Positions 8,287-17,369 are shown, numbered from the stretch's first letter. The stretch: 64,000 nt of DNA from Phormidesmis sp963789215 (GCA_963789215.1 CAWBJY010000002.1:124001-188000), one strand, 5' to 3'. Made by a program: numbers and translations. The notes: a model not told the origin generated them from the letters alone.

Positions 8287-9426
8287 ATGGCCCCTTTTTC
8301 AACGGTTCCTGTCGGCGCTGCCTTGGTTTGGCACGCGCCGGGTTATATTCATCCGCTAGTGATGACGCTAGCAGATAAAGGCTATGAGGTCACGCTTGCC
8401 TGTGGGCATGACGACGTATTAGAAGCAGCGATCAGAAATCCACCAGACCTTGTACTAATTTATTTGCAGCATTCTGGAGAGGCTGGGTACGAGCTGTGTC
8501 AGATTTTGCGATCGCTCGAAACTACTAACCTGCTGCCGATTGTGCTGGTGGGCCATCGGAGCGATCGCTGTGAACTGGTAAAGTCGCTGCGCTATGGCGG
8601 GAGTGACTACATTCAGGTGCCTATGGACGAAGAAGAAAGCTGGCTGAGGCTAAATCGCTATCTACATCCTGTTCAGGTCGTGCGTCGTCTGCAAACGGAA
8701 AAAGTGACGCTGAATGAAAGAGTGTCGGCCTACGATCAGATGATTCGGCGACAAAAGGAGATTCAGGCGAGCTTGACCGAAGAAAATCATTATCTACAGC
8801 AACTGGCCTTTGTCGATGGCCTCACTCAAGTAGCGAATCGGCGTAGTTTCAATCAGGCGATCGCTCAGCTCCACCGAGAGGCTTATCAGTCTCAACAGCC
8901 TGTTTCGCTGCTGCTCTGCGACATTGACTACTTTAAGCAATACAACGATACCTATGGCCATCCGGCGGGCGATCGCTGCTTGTACTCGGTGGCGCAGGCG
9001 ATTGTTAGAGGCGCACACCGGCAGGGAGACTATGTGGCCCGCTATGGCGGCGAAGAATTTGCAGTTTTGCTGCCTTCAACCGATTTAGCGGGTGCGCAGC
9101 AAGTGGCGCAGTCTGTACAGCAGGAAGTTGCCCGAGAAAGAATACTGCACCGGACTTCTCTGGTTCAGCCGCAGGTCAGCTTGAGCATTGGCGTTTGCAC
9201 TTTGGTGCCCGACAGCCCTCAAGCTTCTCATCAAGTGTTGGTTCACGGCGCAGATAAGGCACTCTATACGGCTAAGTCTAGGGGCCGTAACCTAGTCGTT
9301 GCCAATACCTATGGCAAACTCGTTCCGATTGCAGGTTTAGGTGCGAAGTCTAGCGCCGAAGTAACGCCGAGCCGTTTGCTCACAGCAGACGTGCAGTGGC
9401 AGAACCCGTCTCGACTTTCAGCTTAG
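8287..9426 (+). CDS. diguanylate cyclase with degenerate receiver domain
   Basis: The 379-residue protein has an N-terminal receiver-like domain (residues about 10-130) and a C-terminal GGDEF domain (about 175-340). The active site reads RYGGEEFAVLLP, with GGEEF near residue 254, and it is preceded at the standard five-residue spacing by RQGD, an RxxD inhibitory I-site. Synthesis of c-di-GMP with product feedback is therefore expected. In the receiver, the position normally holding the phosphoacceptor Asp (DLVLIYLQHS) is Tyr59, so canonical phosphorylation is unlikely. A coiled linker (residues 135-165) joins the domains. No partner kinase is adjacent. Confidence 0.9.
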   Translation: MAPFSTVPVGAALVWHAPGYIHPLVMTLADKGYEVTLACGHDDVLEAAIRNPPDLVLIYLQHSGEAGYELCQILRSLETTNLLPIVLVGHRSDRCELVKSLRYGGSDYIQVPMDEEESWLRLNRYLHPVQVVRRLQTEKVTLNERVSAYDQMIRRQKEIQASLTEENHYLQQLAFVDGLTQVANRRSFNQAIAQLHREAYQSQQPVSLLLCDIDYFKQYNDTYGHPAGDRCLYSVAQAIVRGAHRQGDYVARYGGEEFAVLLPSTDLAGAQQVAQSVQQEVARERILHRTSLVQPQVSLSIGVCTLVPDSPQASHQVLVHGADKALYTAKSRGRNLVVANTYGKLVPIAGLGAKSSAEVTPSRLLTADVQWQNPSRLSA

Positions 9427-9585
9427 CGGCGCTAGGTTGAAATAGCCAGATAGCCTGCTACGAGCTAATAAGGAAGCGATCGCCGCTGAAGGCATCCGGT
9501 AAATCTCGGCAAACAATGGCGCTGTGCCAGTAGACTAGCCGATAGACTATAGCTCCTGTTACTTTGTGCGTAGGGAGATCTGGCT

Positions 9586-11001
9586 TTGTCCAACAGCGAA
9601 TCTACAGCTAAATCCCAGTCTGGGTCTCAGAACGTCTCTCGCAGTGAGCTGACGGAATTGGTGCGATCGCAGCTCCAAGTTTTGCTAGAGCAAGACAATC
9701 TACGTGGGGCCAAGGCGCTGCTGTTGCCGGTGCAGCCTGCCGATATTGCTGAAGCCATTGAGGGATTGCCCGAAACGATGCAGGCGATCGCCTTTAGACT
9801 GCTCTCTAAAAACGAAGCCATTGAGGTCTACGAAAATCTGGACTCTAGCGTTCAGCAGGCGCTAATTGAAGACTTTAAGCGCCAGGACTTGATTGACATC
9901 GTAGATAAGATGTCGCCGGATGACCGGGCGCGGCTATTTGACGAGCTACCGGCCAAGATTGTCCGCCGGATGCTGCAACAGCTCAGCACTCAAGAACGAC
10001 AGGCGACCGCGCTGCTGCTAGGCTACGAGGCCGAGACGGCCGGCCGGATTATGACGCCGGAGTACGTGGCGCTAAAAGAAAACTGGACGGTGGAAAAAGC
10101 GCTTGCGCATATTCGCGCCCAGGCAGATCTCAGCGAAACGGTGTATTACCTTTTTGTGACTAACTTTGCCCGGCAGCTTACCGGCATCCTTTCGCTGCGT
10201 CAGCTAGTGCTCGGCCAATCTGATCAGAGCATCGGCGAGATTATGACACGCGAAGTGGTGTCTGTGCAGACTGGCACAGACCAAGAGGAAGTTGCTCGCA
10301 TTATTCAGCGCTACGACTTTATTGCCATGCCGGTTGTCGATACTGAAGATCGCCTGGTTGGCATCATTACGGTTGATGATGTGCTCGATATTTTAGAAGA
10401 AGAAACGACTGAAGATATCTACGCGCTCGGCGGCGTTCAGTCTGGCGGTGAGAACTATTTTCAGAGCAATTTGCTAGATGTGGCGCGCAAAAGAGTGGTG
10501 TGGCTATCGGTTTTGCTGGTGACCAATACCGTGACCGCCGCCGTTATTTCTAGTCAGGAAGAGGTGCTGACCCGGTTTGTTGTGCTCGCGGCGTTTATTC
10601 CCCTGCTGATTGGCAGCGGCGGAAATGTGGGAGCGCAGTCTTCGACGGTGGTGATTCGCGGTCTAAATACGGATGAGCTGCGGATCAAGGATGCGGCTAG
10701 GGTGATCAAAAGAGAAGCGATCGCCGGCGCATTCTTAGGCTTAATGCTGGGAATCGTGGTGACGGTGTGGGCCTACTTCTTACAAGGTGGCGATATCAGC
10801 GCGCTGCCGGTCGCTATTACCGTGGGCGTCTCGCTGGTCGCTATTTCTATACTGGCTTCTAGTGCAGGCGCTGGGCTGCCCTTTTTGTTCCACTCTTTTG
10901 GGCTTGATCCCGCGCTGATGTCGGCCCCTTTTATCACCACGATTGTGGATGTGTTGGGCGTACTCATTTATCTCAACTTAGCGAAGCAAGTTCTGTTTTG
11001 A
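9586..11001 (+). CDS. mgtE: magnesium transporter MgtE
   Basis: The 471-residue protein has the three-part MgtE layout. These are an N-terminal superhelical domain (LPETMQAIAFRLLSKNEAIE), a CBS pair (around residues 150-280, with GEIMTREVVSVQTG and LVGIITVDDVLDILEEE) and five C-terminal membrane helices with GSGGNVGAQSSTVVIRG in the pore region. It carries Mg2+ inward under control of cytosolic Mg2+ bound by the N and CBS domains. The start is TTG, supported by an AGGGAG ribosome-binding site about 9 bases upstream. No magnesium riboswitch was recognised in the leader. Confidence 0.95.
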   Translation: MSNSESTAKSQSGSQNVSRSELTELVRSQLQVLLEQDNLRGAKALLLPVQPADIAEAIEGLPETMQAIAFRLLSKNEAIEVYENLDSSVQQALIEDFKRQDLIDIVDKMSPDDRARLFDELPAKIVRRMLQQLSTQERQATALLLGYEAETAGRIMTPEYVALKENWTVEKALAHIRAQADLSETVYYLFVTNFARQLTGILSLRQLVLGQSDQSIGEIMTREVVSVQTGTDQEEVARIIQRYDFIAMPVVDTEDRLVGIITVDDVLDILEEETTEDIYALGGVQSGGENYFQSNLLDVARKRVVWLSVLLVTNTVTAAVISSQEEVLTRFVVLAAFIPLLIGSGGNVGAQSSTVVIRGLNTDELRIKDAARVIKREAIAGAFLGLMLGIVVTVWAYFLQGGDISALPVAITVGVSLVAISILASSAGAGLPFLFHSFGLDPALMSAPFITTIVDVLGVLIYLNLAKQVLF

Positions 11002-11032
11002 ATATTGACTGTTTTAAATATTGACTGTTTTA
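11001..11032. repeat. 16-bp perfect tandem duplication
   Basis: AATATTGACTGTTTTA occurs twice in tandem directly at the mgtE stop codon (the first copy contains the last base of TGA). Confidence 0.85.
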
Positions 11033-11187
11033 AACACCGGGCGCTCAAATCTAACGCTTATTGGTGGAATTAGCAGCGGGATCGCTTAGGTAGTTTGTAC
11101 GACTCGTTGTAACCAAAGAACTTGATACAATGATGTTTGGTCACAGGTAGAATCTACGCTATTTGCGTAAGCGAGCCGTGCTGAAAA

Positions 11188-11889
11188 ATGCTGCAAAAAT
11201 TTAAGCAAAACATCAAGAACGACCTGATTGCAGGGCTAGTGGTGATTATTCCACTGGCGACCACGATCTGGCTATCGATTAACGTGGCTACTTGGATGGT
11301 GCGATTTTTAACGCGCTTTCCTAAGCAGCTCAACCCCTTTACGGGGATCAATCCGGTCTTGGGCTATTTCATCAACTTGGGCATCGGTGTGGCCGTGCCG
11401 CTGATCGCGATATTGCTGATTGGCCTGATGGCTAGAAATATTGCGGGCCGCTGGCTGCTAGATTTTAGCGAGCGGCTGGTGCAGTCGATCCCGCTGGCTG
11501 GCTCGGTGTACAAAACCATTCAGCAGCTTTTGCAGACGGTGTTTCAAGATTCTAAAACGCGCTTTCGCCGGGCGGTGCTAATTGAGTATCCCAGACGGGG
11601 GTTGTGGGCGATCGCCTTTGTCACCGGGGTCGCCGTGACCGACTCACCGAATAAAATGCTCAGCGTGTTTATTCCGACTACGCCCAATCCAACTAGCGGC
11701 TGGTATTCCATCGTCTCGGAAGACGACATTTTGAACCTGTCTATCTCAATTGAGGATGCGTTTAAGGTGCTGCTATCGGGCGGGATTGTCGGGCCGAACT
11801 TAGCCTCGGAAGTGCCCGCGCATATTGCAGAAAGCAGGGCAAAGAGCGCGACCTTTAGTGCGGAAGCGCCTTCTGAGTTGCCGTCATAA
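11188..11889 (+). CDS. DUF502 family membrane protein
   Basis: The 233-residue protein has two N-terminal membrane helices (IAGLVVIIPLATTIWLSI and LGIGVAVPLIAILLIGLMA), followed by the family segment RLVQSIPLAGSVYKTIQQL and a soluble C-terminal domain including PTTPNPTSGWYS. The function of DUF502 is not established. It sits 68 bp upstream of nusB, and the DUF502-nusB-ftsY order recurs in cyanobacteria, which suggests a conserved transcription unit. Confidence 0.85.
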   Translation: MLQKFKQNIKNDLIAGLVVIIPLATTIWLSINVATWMVRFLTRFPKQLNPFTGINPVLGYFINLGIGVAVPLIAILLIGLMARNIAGRWLLDFSERLVQSIPLAGSVYKTIQQLLQTVFQDSKTRFRRAVLIEYPRRGLWAIAFVTGVAVTDSPNKMLSVFIPTTPNPTSGWYSIVSEDDILNLSISIEDAFKVLLSGGIVGPNLASEVPAHIAESRAKSATFSAEAPSELPS

Positions 11890-11957
11890 TGGTTTGAAGC
11901 TGTCTGGGGCCGTAACGAACTGATAAAATAACGAACTCCTATTGCAACGGTTACCTT

Positions 11958-12830
11958 ATGAAGGCGCGTTCTACTGCCCGCGAATTGGCTCTTTTGGGCA
12001 TTAGTCAGCTCTCTGATAATCCGGCGAAGTCGAGTACGGCTTCGGTGCGGCGGGGGGATGGGTCTATTTCAACTAACCAAATCGATGCGCTGCTGATGAA
12101 GGCGCTAAAGACGCTAGCCGCAGATGCGGCAGAGGCGCTAGAAGGCGCAGAGGGTAGTTTGCAGCGGGGTGAGCGGCTCATGCTAGAGAGTGAGACGCGG
12201 ACGGTGGATGATGGGGAAGTGCGATCGCGCATTCAACCTGCGATCGCCCTCGTCGAATCGGCCATTAACCAGGTCGGCAGCATTCTAGAGCTGATGCTAT
12301 TTGCTAACCAAGGCAATGTGAGAGGACTTGCTGCGGTACAAAAGGCGCTTTTGGCAGCAGCCGTACAGCTAGAAGCGGGCGACCGGCTGCTACAGAACTT
12401 TGACCAGAAAGCGGCCAGCATTACAGATGCAAGAACTGAGATTGAAGGTGCGATCGAAACGGTGCTCTCGGCTATTGGCGATCTGAACCAAACGCTAGAA
12501 CCGGCTGAGTTTGCCAGATTTATCGACCAGGCAGACATTCGCACTTACGCCTGCGATTTGCTTTACAACTGGATTACGCACCGCATCAAAATCGACGAAC
12601 AGCTCGATGAAGCGATGGAGAAATGGAATATTCGCCGATTGGCCCGCGTAGATCGCGACGTTTTACGCCTAGCGATGATCGAGATTATCTATATGGAGGT
12701 GCCCAAACGGGTCGCCATCGACGAAGCGATAGAACTGGCCAAGCGCTATAGCGATGAAGAGGGCTACCGCTTTATCAATGGGGTGCTGCGCCGGGCGACT
12801 GATAAGCTAGAAGCAGCCAGCGCAGACTGA
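11958..12830 (+). CDS. nusB: transcription antitermination protein NusB, long form
   Basis: NusB binds boxA RNA with NusE/S10 in antitermination of rRNA transcription. The first helix (KARSTARELALLGISQLS) and the C-terminal domain (YNWITHRIKIDEQLDEAM through RDVLRLAMIEIIYMEVPKR and RFINGVLRRAT) are typical. At 290 residues it is much longer than bacterial NusB (about 140) and also long for cyanobacteria. The extra sequence, roughly residues 25-195, is helical, Ala/Glu-rich and of unknown role. It is followed by a hairpin and ftsY. Confidence 0.88.
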   Translation: MKARSTARELALLGISQLSDNPAKSSTASVRRGDGSISTNQIDALLMKALKTLAADAAEALEGAEGSLQRGERLMLESETRTVDDGEVRSRIQPAIALVESAINQVGSILELMLFANQGNVRGLAAVQKALLAAAVQLEAGDRLLQNFDQKAASITDARTEIEGAIETVLSAIGDLNQTLEPAEFARFIDQADIRTYACDLLYNWITHRIKIDEQLDEAMEKWNIRRLARVDRDVLRLAMIEIIYMEVPKRVAIDEAIELAKRYSDEEGYRFINGVLRRATDKLEAASAD

Positions 12831-12875
12831 GAATCGCACGTGCTACAGCGGCTGCGCTAGGCTTAGAGTCGTGAA

Positions 12876-12896
12876 CTAGCAGTGCAAGTTTGCTAG
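12876..12896 (+). terminator. hairpin between nusB and ftsY
   Basis: CTAGCA (12876-12881) pairs with TGCTAG (12891-12896) and is followed by CTTCTTT. It is a short stem with a weak T-rich tail, so an attenuator or weak terminator is possible. Confidence 0.4.
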
Positions 12897-12936
12897 CTTC
12901 TTTAAGTAGTTCTTTTCAAGCAGTGAGTTTTGGGTA

Positions 12937-14688
12937 ATGGCAGGTTTCAACTGGTTTAAGCGCAGCTACGAAGAGCCGGAAGAACCCGAGAAAGAAGTTG
13001 AAGAGATCGAAGAAGCCGCCGCGCCCTCGACCCAAGAGGACTATTTAAAGTGGGCGAAGGCTGCTTATCAAAACATTCAAGAGCGTAAGGGAAGCTCTGA
13101 AGGAACAGCGGATTCGGCAGCGCCAGAAACGGAGGCGTCGTCGCAAAGCGAGCCATCAGAAGATGAGCCTTCGCAGAGCGATGCGGAGGCCGAGACAGTC
13201 GATTTAGAGACGGTTGAGATTGAGCCAGAAGCACCTTCGGTAGCAGTAACCGAGGTTAGTCGGGAACTTGGTGAAGAGCCTGATGAGACGACTGAAGTAG
13301 ACGAGCGATCGCCCGACGAAGCTGAGAGCGCACCTGATGAAGCCGCCGAACCTGACGAATTGCCTGAAGATGAATCGGCTGAAGATGAATCGCCTACCTC
13401 GGAACCTATTTCGGAGGTGCCGATTGCAGATGCGCCTGTTCCTGTAGAGGCAACGCCAGATCCCGACGAATCAGCGGAGTCTGAGTCTGGGTCTGATTCT
13501 GGGCCTGATTCTGAGACGCTCGCTGTAGAGGCTGCGCCCGAGAGCGCTCAGCCTTTTTGGGCAAAGGCTCAAGCAGAACGAGAAGAACGACTAGAGCGGC
13601 TAAAAGCAGAGGCTATTCTAGAGCCCGAACCAGAACCTGAACCAGCGCCTCCAGAGCAAGCGTTTGTTCCCTTAGACATCGACTTAGACGAAGCCTTTTT
13701 ATGGTCTGCGGAAGTACTCGCCTCTCAAGGGCGTCGCCCAGATCAAATCTCGATTGAAGAAATTACCTGGCTAAATAAGCTCCGACAGGGACTAGATAAA
13801 ACGCGTCGGGGCCTAGTTAATCAGCTTAAGTCGATTGTGGGACAGGGGCCGCTGAACGATGAGGCTGTAGACGAGATTGAGTCGCTGCTATTACAGGCTG
13901 ATGTGGGTGTGGCTGCGACGGATAAGATTATTAGCGCATTGCAAGCGAGATTAAAAGAGGAAGTGCTGCCGCCCGAACAGGCGATCGCATATTTAAAATC
14001 TCTGCTCCGCGATTTACTAGACGCCCCGTTAGAAGGCGGGCACAACCTCACCTTTACGCCTGAGAAAGACCACCTCAGCATCTGGCTGATGACGGGCGTT
14101 AACGGTGCGGGTAAAACAACCACGATTGGCAAACTCACGCATATTGCAACCAAGTCTGGCTTTAAGTGCCTGATTGGCGCGGCTGATACTTTTCGCGCCG
14201 CTGCCGTAGAGCAGGTAAAAGTTTGGGGCGAGCGCAGCGGCGTAGAAGTGATTGCGAACCCAGGGCAGAACACCGATCCGGCTGCCGTTGTCTTCGATGC
14301 CATTAGCGCCGCTACTTCTCGCGGTACAGAGCTGTTGTTAATTGATACGGCGGGCCGCTTGCAAAACAAAAAGAACCTGATGGACGAGCTGTCTAAGGTT
14401 CGCAAGATTATTGATAAGAAAGCGCCGGATGCCAACGTGGAGTCGCTGTTGGTGTTGGATGCGACGCTAGGTCAGAACGGGCTGCGGCAGGCGCAGGTAT
14501 TTGCGGAAGCGGCTCAGCTTAGCGGCGTGGTGCTCACTAAGTTAGACGGTACGGCTAGAGGCGGCGTTGCTTTGGCTGTGGTGCAAGAGCTAGGGCTGCC
14601 GATTCGCTTTATTGGCGCGGGTGAGGGCATTGAGGACTTGAGACCTTTTTCTAGCTATGAGTTTGTGGAAGCCCTGTTGAATGGTTGA
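12937..14688 (+). CDS. ftsY: signal recognition particle receptor FtsY
   Basis: The 583-residue GTPase docks SRP-ribosome complexes at the membrane. The NG domain occupies roughly the last 320 residues. The P-loop is GVNGAGKTTTIGKLTH (from about residue 387), followed by DTFRAAAVEQ, DTAGRLQNKKNLMDEL and the base-specificity motif TKLDGTARGG. The first 250 or so residues are highly acidic (runs of Glu, Asp, Ser and Pro), as in the A domain of other FtsY proteins but long. Acidic repeats at DNA level (for example CCTGAAGATGAATCG-like units near 13362) suggest expansion by slippage. Confidence 0.97.
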   Translation: MAGFNWFKRSYEEPEEPEKEVEEIEEAAAPSTQEDYLKWAKAAYQNIQERKGSSEGTADSAAPETEASSQSEPSEDEPSQSDAEAETVDLETVEIEPEAPSVAVTEVSRELGEEPDETTEVDERSPDEAESAPDEAAEPDELPEDESAEDESPTSEPISEVPIADAPVPVEATPDPDESAESESGSDSGPDSETLAVEAAPESAQPFWAKAQAEREERLERLKAEAILEPEPEPEPAPPEQAFVPLDIDLDEAFLWSAEVLASQGRRPDQISIEEITWLNKLRQGLDKTRRGLVNQLKSIVGQGPLNDEAVDEIESLLLQADVGVAATDKIISALQARLKEEVLPPEQAIAYLKSLLRDLLDAPLEGGHNLTFTPEKDHLSIWLMTGVNGAGKTTTIGKLTHIATKSGFKCLIGAADTFRAAAVEQVKVWGERSGVEVIANPGQNTDPAAVVFDAISAATSRGTELLLIDTAGRLQNKKNLMDELSKVRKIIDKKAPDANVESLLVLDATLGQNGLRQAQVFAEAAQLSGVVLTKLDGTARGGVALAVVQELGLPIRFIGAGEGIEDLRPFSSYEFVEALLNG

Positions 14689-14702
14689 TCGGGCGCTAGG
14701 GA

Positions 14703-14733
14703 CTATCGAGAGGTAAACCTTTCCTTTCGATAG
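14703..14733 (+). terminator. hairpin downstream of ftsY
   Basis: CTATCGA (14703-14709) pairs with TCGATAG (14727-14733), with further partial pairing inside. No T-run follows. It lies 15 bp after the ftsY stop, between convergent genes. Confidence 0.35.
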
Positions 14734-14813
14734 CCCGGTTAGCTAGGTGCGATCGCATCTCCATCTAATAGCAGCCATCTAATATCACATAACAGCCATC
14801 CAACAACAGCCGT

Positions 14814-15776
14814 CTAACAACAGCCGCCGCCATCGTAGTACCAGGTGGAGCCAGTGACTGTAATGTCTTCGAACTTGTCTAAGTTACGCGCGGTTTTATC
14901 ACAAATAGCCAGCGGAATGCCTGGCTGCAAGATATGTCCGGCGTTGTCGTCGAAGTAGTCTTCTTCACCGGCGTAAACGGCCATTTTCCCCGTAAAGATG
15001 CAGGCGCCATCTTCGGCAATCGGAACCTTAAACGAAACGCAGTCCAAGCTCTCTAGCATGAGGTGCTCGTCGAGCCGGTAGTTCTTGGCGTTAAGCAGGC
15101 GGTAGGGGCGACGGGCGCGAATTTCGACCTGGCCAAACCCGGCTTCGATAATCTTTTGCGTGTAGTCTTCGTAGGTGAGCGCTCCAGATAAACACATGGC
15201 TCGCAGGCGATCGTCTTGGCGCAGATGAATTGGAATTTCGCGGGTGGTAATCGGATCGCTCATCACTAGGCGACCTTCGGGTTTGAGCACTCGGTAGGCT
15301 TCGGCTAGCGCTTTGGTTAAATCAGCAGGCTCAAAGATGTTGAATAAGCAGTTTTGAGCAACGACATCGACTGAGTTGTCCGGCATTGGAATATTAAACG
15401 CATCGCCTGCTCGTACGCTAACAAAGCTAGGATCGAACCATTCGTTTTGCTCGGCGGCGATCAGCAGGTTGCGCTCAGCGGCAGCTCGCATAGAGTCGAC
15501 CGGATCGACAGCGATGATAGCCTCAGGGCGACGGGAGAAGTAGGCAAATTGGAGCGCTTCGATGCCGCCCCCAACGCCGACATACAGCACGGTGGGATCG
15601 CCGGTGAGTTCGGCGGGATGAACGGTGGTGCCGCAGCCGTAGTTCATTTCCTGCATTTGCTCGGGCACAGTGAGTCCGGGCATTTGCAAGGGCGTGCTTT
15701 GGACGCAGCATAAGCCCACGTCTGGTGTCTCGGCTACTTCTGTGTAAAAGTCGGCAACAGCTTCTAGATAGGTCAA
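14814..15776 (-). CDS. arsM: arsenosugar-type arsenite methyltransferase ArsM
   Basis: The 320-residue SAM-dependent methyltransferase carries LYVGVGGGIEALQFAYF (SAM-binding loop), AGDAFNIPMPDNSVDVV and AYRVLKPEGRLVMSDP. The N-terminal VADFYTEVAETPDVGLCCVQ with the CC pair, YGCGTT and the C-terminal GGGCC supply the cysteines that bind trivalent arsenic. This arrangement matches the ArsM variant of arsenosugar biosynthesis rather than the classic gas-forming ArsM. Methylating As(III) detoxifies it and feeds arsenosugar synthesis. The usual radical-SAM partner ArsS is not next to it. A set of degenerate CAGCCATCTAA units lies just past its stop (14755-14825). Confidence 0.85.
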   Translation of the reverse strand: MTYLEAVADFYTEVAETPDVGLCCVQSTPLQMPGLTVPEQMQEMNYGCGTTVHPAELTGDPTVLYVGVGGGIEALQFAYFSRRPEAIIAVDPVDSMRAAAERNLLIAAEQNEWFDPSFVSVRAGDAFNIPMPDNSVDVVAQNCLFNIFEPADLTKALAEAYRVLKPEGRLVMSDPITTREIPIHLRQDDRLRAMCLSGALTYEDYTQKIIEAGFGQVEIRARRPYRLLNAKNYRLDEHLMLESLDCVSFKVPIAEDGACIFTGKMAVYAGEEDYFDDNAGHILQPGIPLAICDKTARNLDKFEDITVTGSTWYYDGGGCC

Positions 15777-15944
15777 AGTGTTTTCTGAGTTAGAGATTGT
15801 TTGCTAGCGGCGATCCGAACGATCTAGACTGACGACTAGCGAAGGTCGCTTTGCAGTGTAAAGCCTTTGTCTGAGTTTTTGCTGAACATCCCGCTAGATA
15901 TTTAGCAGGGTCTGTTTGCTTTAGCCGCGCGGTCAACAATACGC

Positions 15945-16520
15945 CTAATCTTCTTCCCACTTACGCATACCCGCTTGTGCGAAGGCACTTTGCAAATCGG
16001 CAATTTCGTCTCGATGCCCTTTGATAGTCAGCTTCGATAAAAAGCCCTGGTCGGCTTCGGAATCTACTCTAAAGACGATGGTTTCGGGGCGGCTAGACTT
16101 GCGCCAGTAAAACAAGCCTGCTAACGGAGAGATGGCGACTAGGCCCAGCAGGAACTTGCCCCAGGCGGGAAATAGCGTAGCCATGATTAAGCCAAAGCAG
16201 GCAAACCCGACCGCCGCCAGCAAAGAGAGAAATACGGCTAGAAAAAGACTGGGACTGACCATGCCCACTAGCGTGGTGGCCTCGGCTGTTTCTGCCTCAA
16301 TCGTGGGCTTTATGCCGTTGGCTTCACTCGGTAGGCGAAAAGATCGGCTCTGAAAATATCGCATGAGCGCTGGCTCTAAGGCATCGGCGGGCTGCTTTGC
16401 GCCAAAACGCATCATTTCTATGCGGTCTTTGGTGGAGGCGCGAATGAAAAATCCCAGGCCAATCACCATGAGACCGGTGAGGATGAGGGTAGAAAGGCGA
16501 GCCGGATCGGAGAAAAACAA
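15945..16520 (-). CDS. CCB-type cofactor assembly of complex C protein
   Basis: The 191-residue membrane protein has an N-terminal helix (LILTGLMVIGLGFFIRASTKDR), a pair of central helices (LFLAVFLSLLAAVGFACFGL and LLGLVAISPLAGLFYW) and a soluble C-terminal domain (LTIKGHRDEIADLQSAF). This pattern fits the CCB2/CCB4-like family (DUF2930) needed to attach haem ci covalently to cytochrome b6 of the b6f complex. The start appears to be TTG. It sits alone between arsM and the PadR gene. The assignment rests on overall architecture rather than a catalytic motif. Confidence 0.65.
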   Translation of the reverse strand: MFFSDPARLSTLILTGLMVIGLGFFIRASTKDRIEMMRFGAKQPADALEPALMRYFQSRSFRLPSEANGIKPTIEAETAEATTLVGMVSPSLFLAVFLSLLAAVGFACFGLIMATLFPAWGKFLLGLVAISPLAGLFYWRKSSRPETIVFRVDSEADQGFLSKLTIKGHRDEIADLQSAFAQAGMRKWEED

Positions 16521-16679
16521 AGCAGTGCCAAAGAAGAGTGCGCATTCTAGATTTTATCGCATCGGCTAGAGCAAAAAATAGGCACAGGCCGCGTACATTG
16601 CGCAAAGCCTATGCCTAATTAGTTAACCTTGTTGTTTAGAGAGCAGCTTTTTGGCCGCTAGCTTTTCAGCCACAAAGGA

Positions 16680-17105
16680 CTACCCGCTGATTTGTCGAAT
16701 CGGGATCTCTGCGGGAATGTGGCTGGGCAGCGTGCTCTTTGCGACTTTAGACACAGGCACCTGCTGCTGACCTACCATGTAGCGCTGCCACAGGTCGGCT
16801 AGCTCACGGGCCTTCATTTGCCAGTCTGGGCGCAGACGATACATCCGACGCGGACGACCCCGGCCTTCTACCTTTTTCCAGTAGCCCATAATGGCGGCCT
16901 GGTTTTCTAAAAACTTCAGGGCGCTGTAGAGCACCGTATCCGAGAGCCGATAGTTTGGATAGGTTTGCTCAATATCGTGAATGAGTTCTGTGCCGTATGA
17001 GTCGTGACGCACCAGCACTGAGAGAACGTAGCAGACCGCTAGCTCTTTGTTGAGATAGACCGGCGGTGGGTTCTCGAAAAACTGATAGATATCCTCAAAT
17101 TTCAT
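16680..17105 (-). CDS. PadR family transcriptional regulator
   Basis: The 141-residue protein has a winged helix in which NKELAVCYVLSVLVRHDSYG and TELIHDIEQTYPNYRLSDTV form the first helices, followed by LYSALKFLENQAAIMGYW and the wing RPRRMYRLRPDWQ. PadR proteins are dimeric repressors, often of membrane or stress genes. The ligand and targets are unknown. The N-terminal KFEDIYQFFENPPPVYLNKE is characteristic of a cyanobacterial subgroup. Confidence 0.85.
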   Translation of the reverse strand: MKFEDIYQFFENPPPVYLNKELAVCYVLSVLVRHDSYGTELIHDIEQTYPNYRLSDTVLYSALKFLENQAAIMGYWKKVEGRGRPRRMYRLRPDWQMKARELADLWQRYMVGQQQVPVSKVAKSTLPSHIPAEIPIRQISG

Positions 17106-17311
17106 GGGTGCGGCTCCGGTAAGCGTTTGCGTACAGTGCGTAGCAGCGCCTTTAATACGCAGGAAAAGTGCCTTGTACGTTAGAACTGCTGACTCATTCT
17201 AGCCACTAAATAATAGATTCACTTAACTTTTGGACATTTGGTAACTATCCGAAAGGTTTCGTCAGTTTTCATAAAGGAGAAGAGCCTTATAGCGGCCTTT
17301 CGTCATATGCG

Positions 17312-17327
17312 CTGAGCGATCGCTCAG
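17312..17327. other. 16-bp palindrome centred on a HIP1 octamer
   Basis: CTGAGCGATCGCTCAG is a perfect 16-bp palindrome built around GCGATCGC. It lies 43 bp past the stop of the DUF3084 gene, between it and the upstream region of the PadR gene. Confidence 0.7.
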
Positions 17328-17369
17328 GTACTGTGTCTATTTGTAGCGGGTCTATAGAGTTTGTTCTTT

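Noticed and set aside
13821..14435. 204-codon open frame on the minus strand across ftsY
   Set aside because: It is antisense to the conserved NG domain of ftsY, has Ser/Val-rich shadow composition and no ribosome-binding site. High G+C coding DNA often gives such frames.
14755..14825. Degenerate CAGCCATCTAA units considered as a CRISPR-like array
   Set aside because: Units are short, imperfect and without regular spacers, and no cas gene is near. They look like one more local slippage array.
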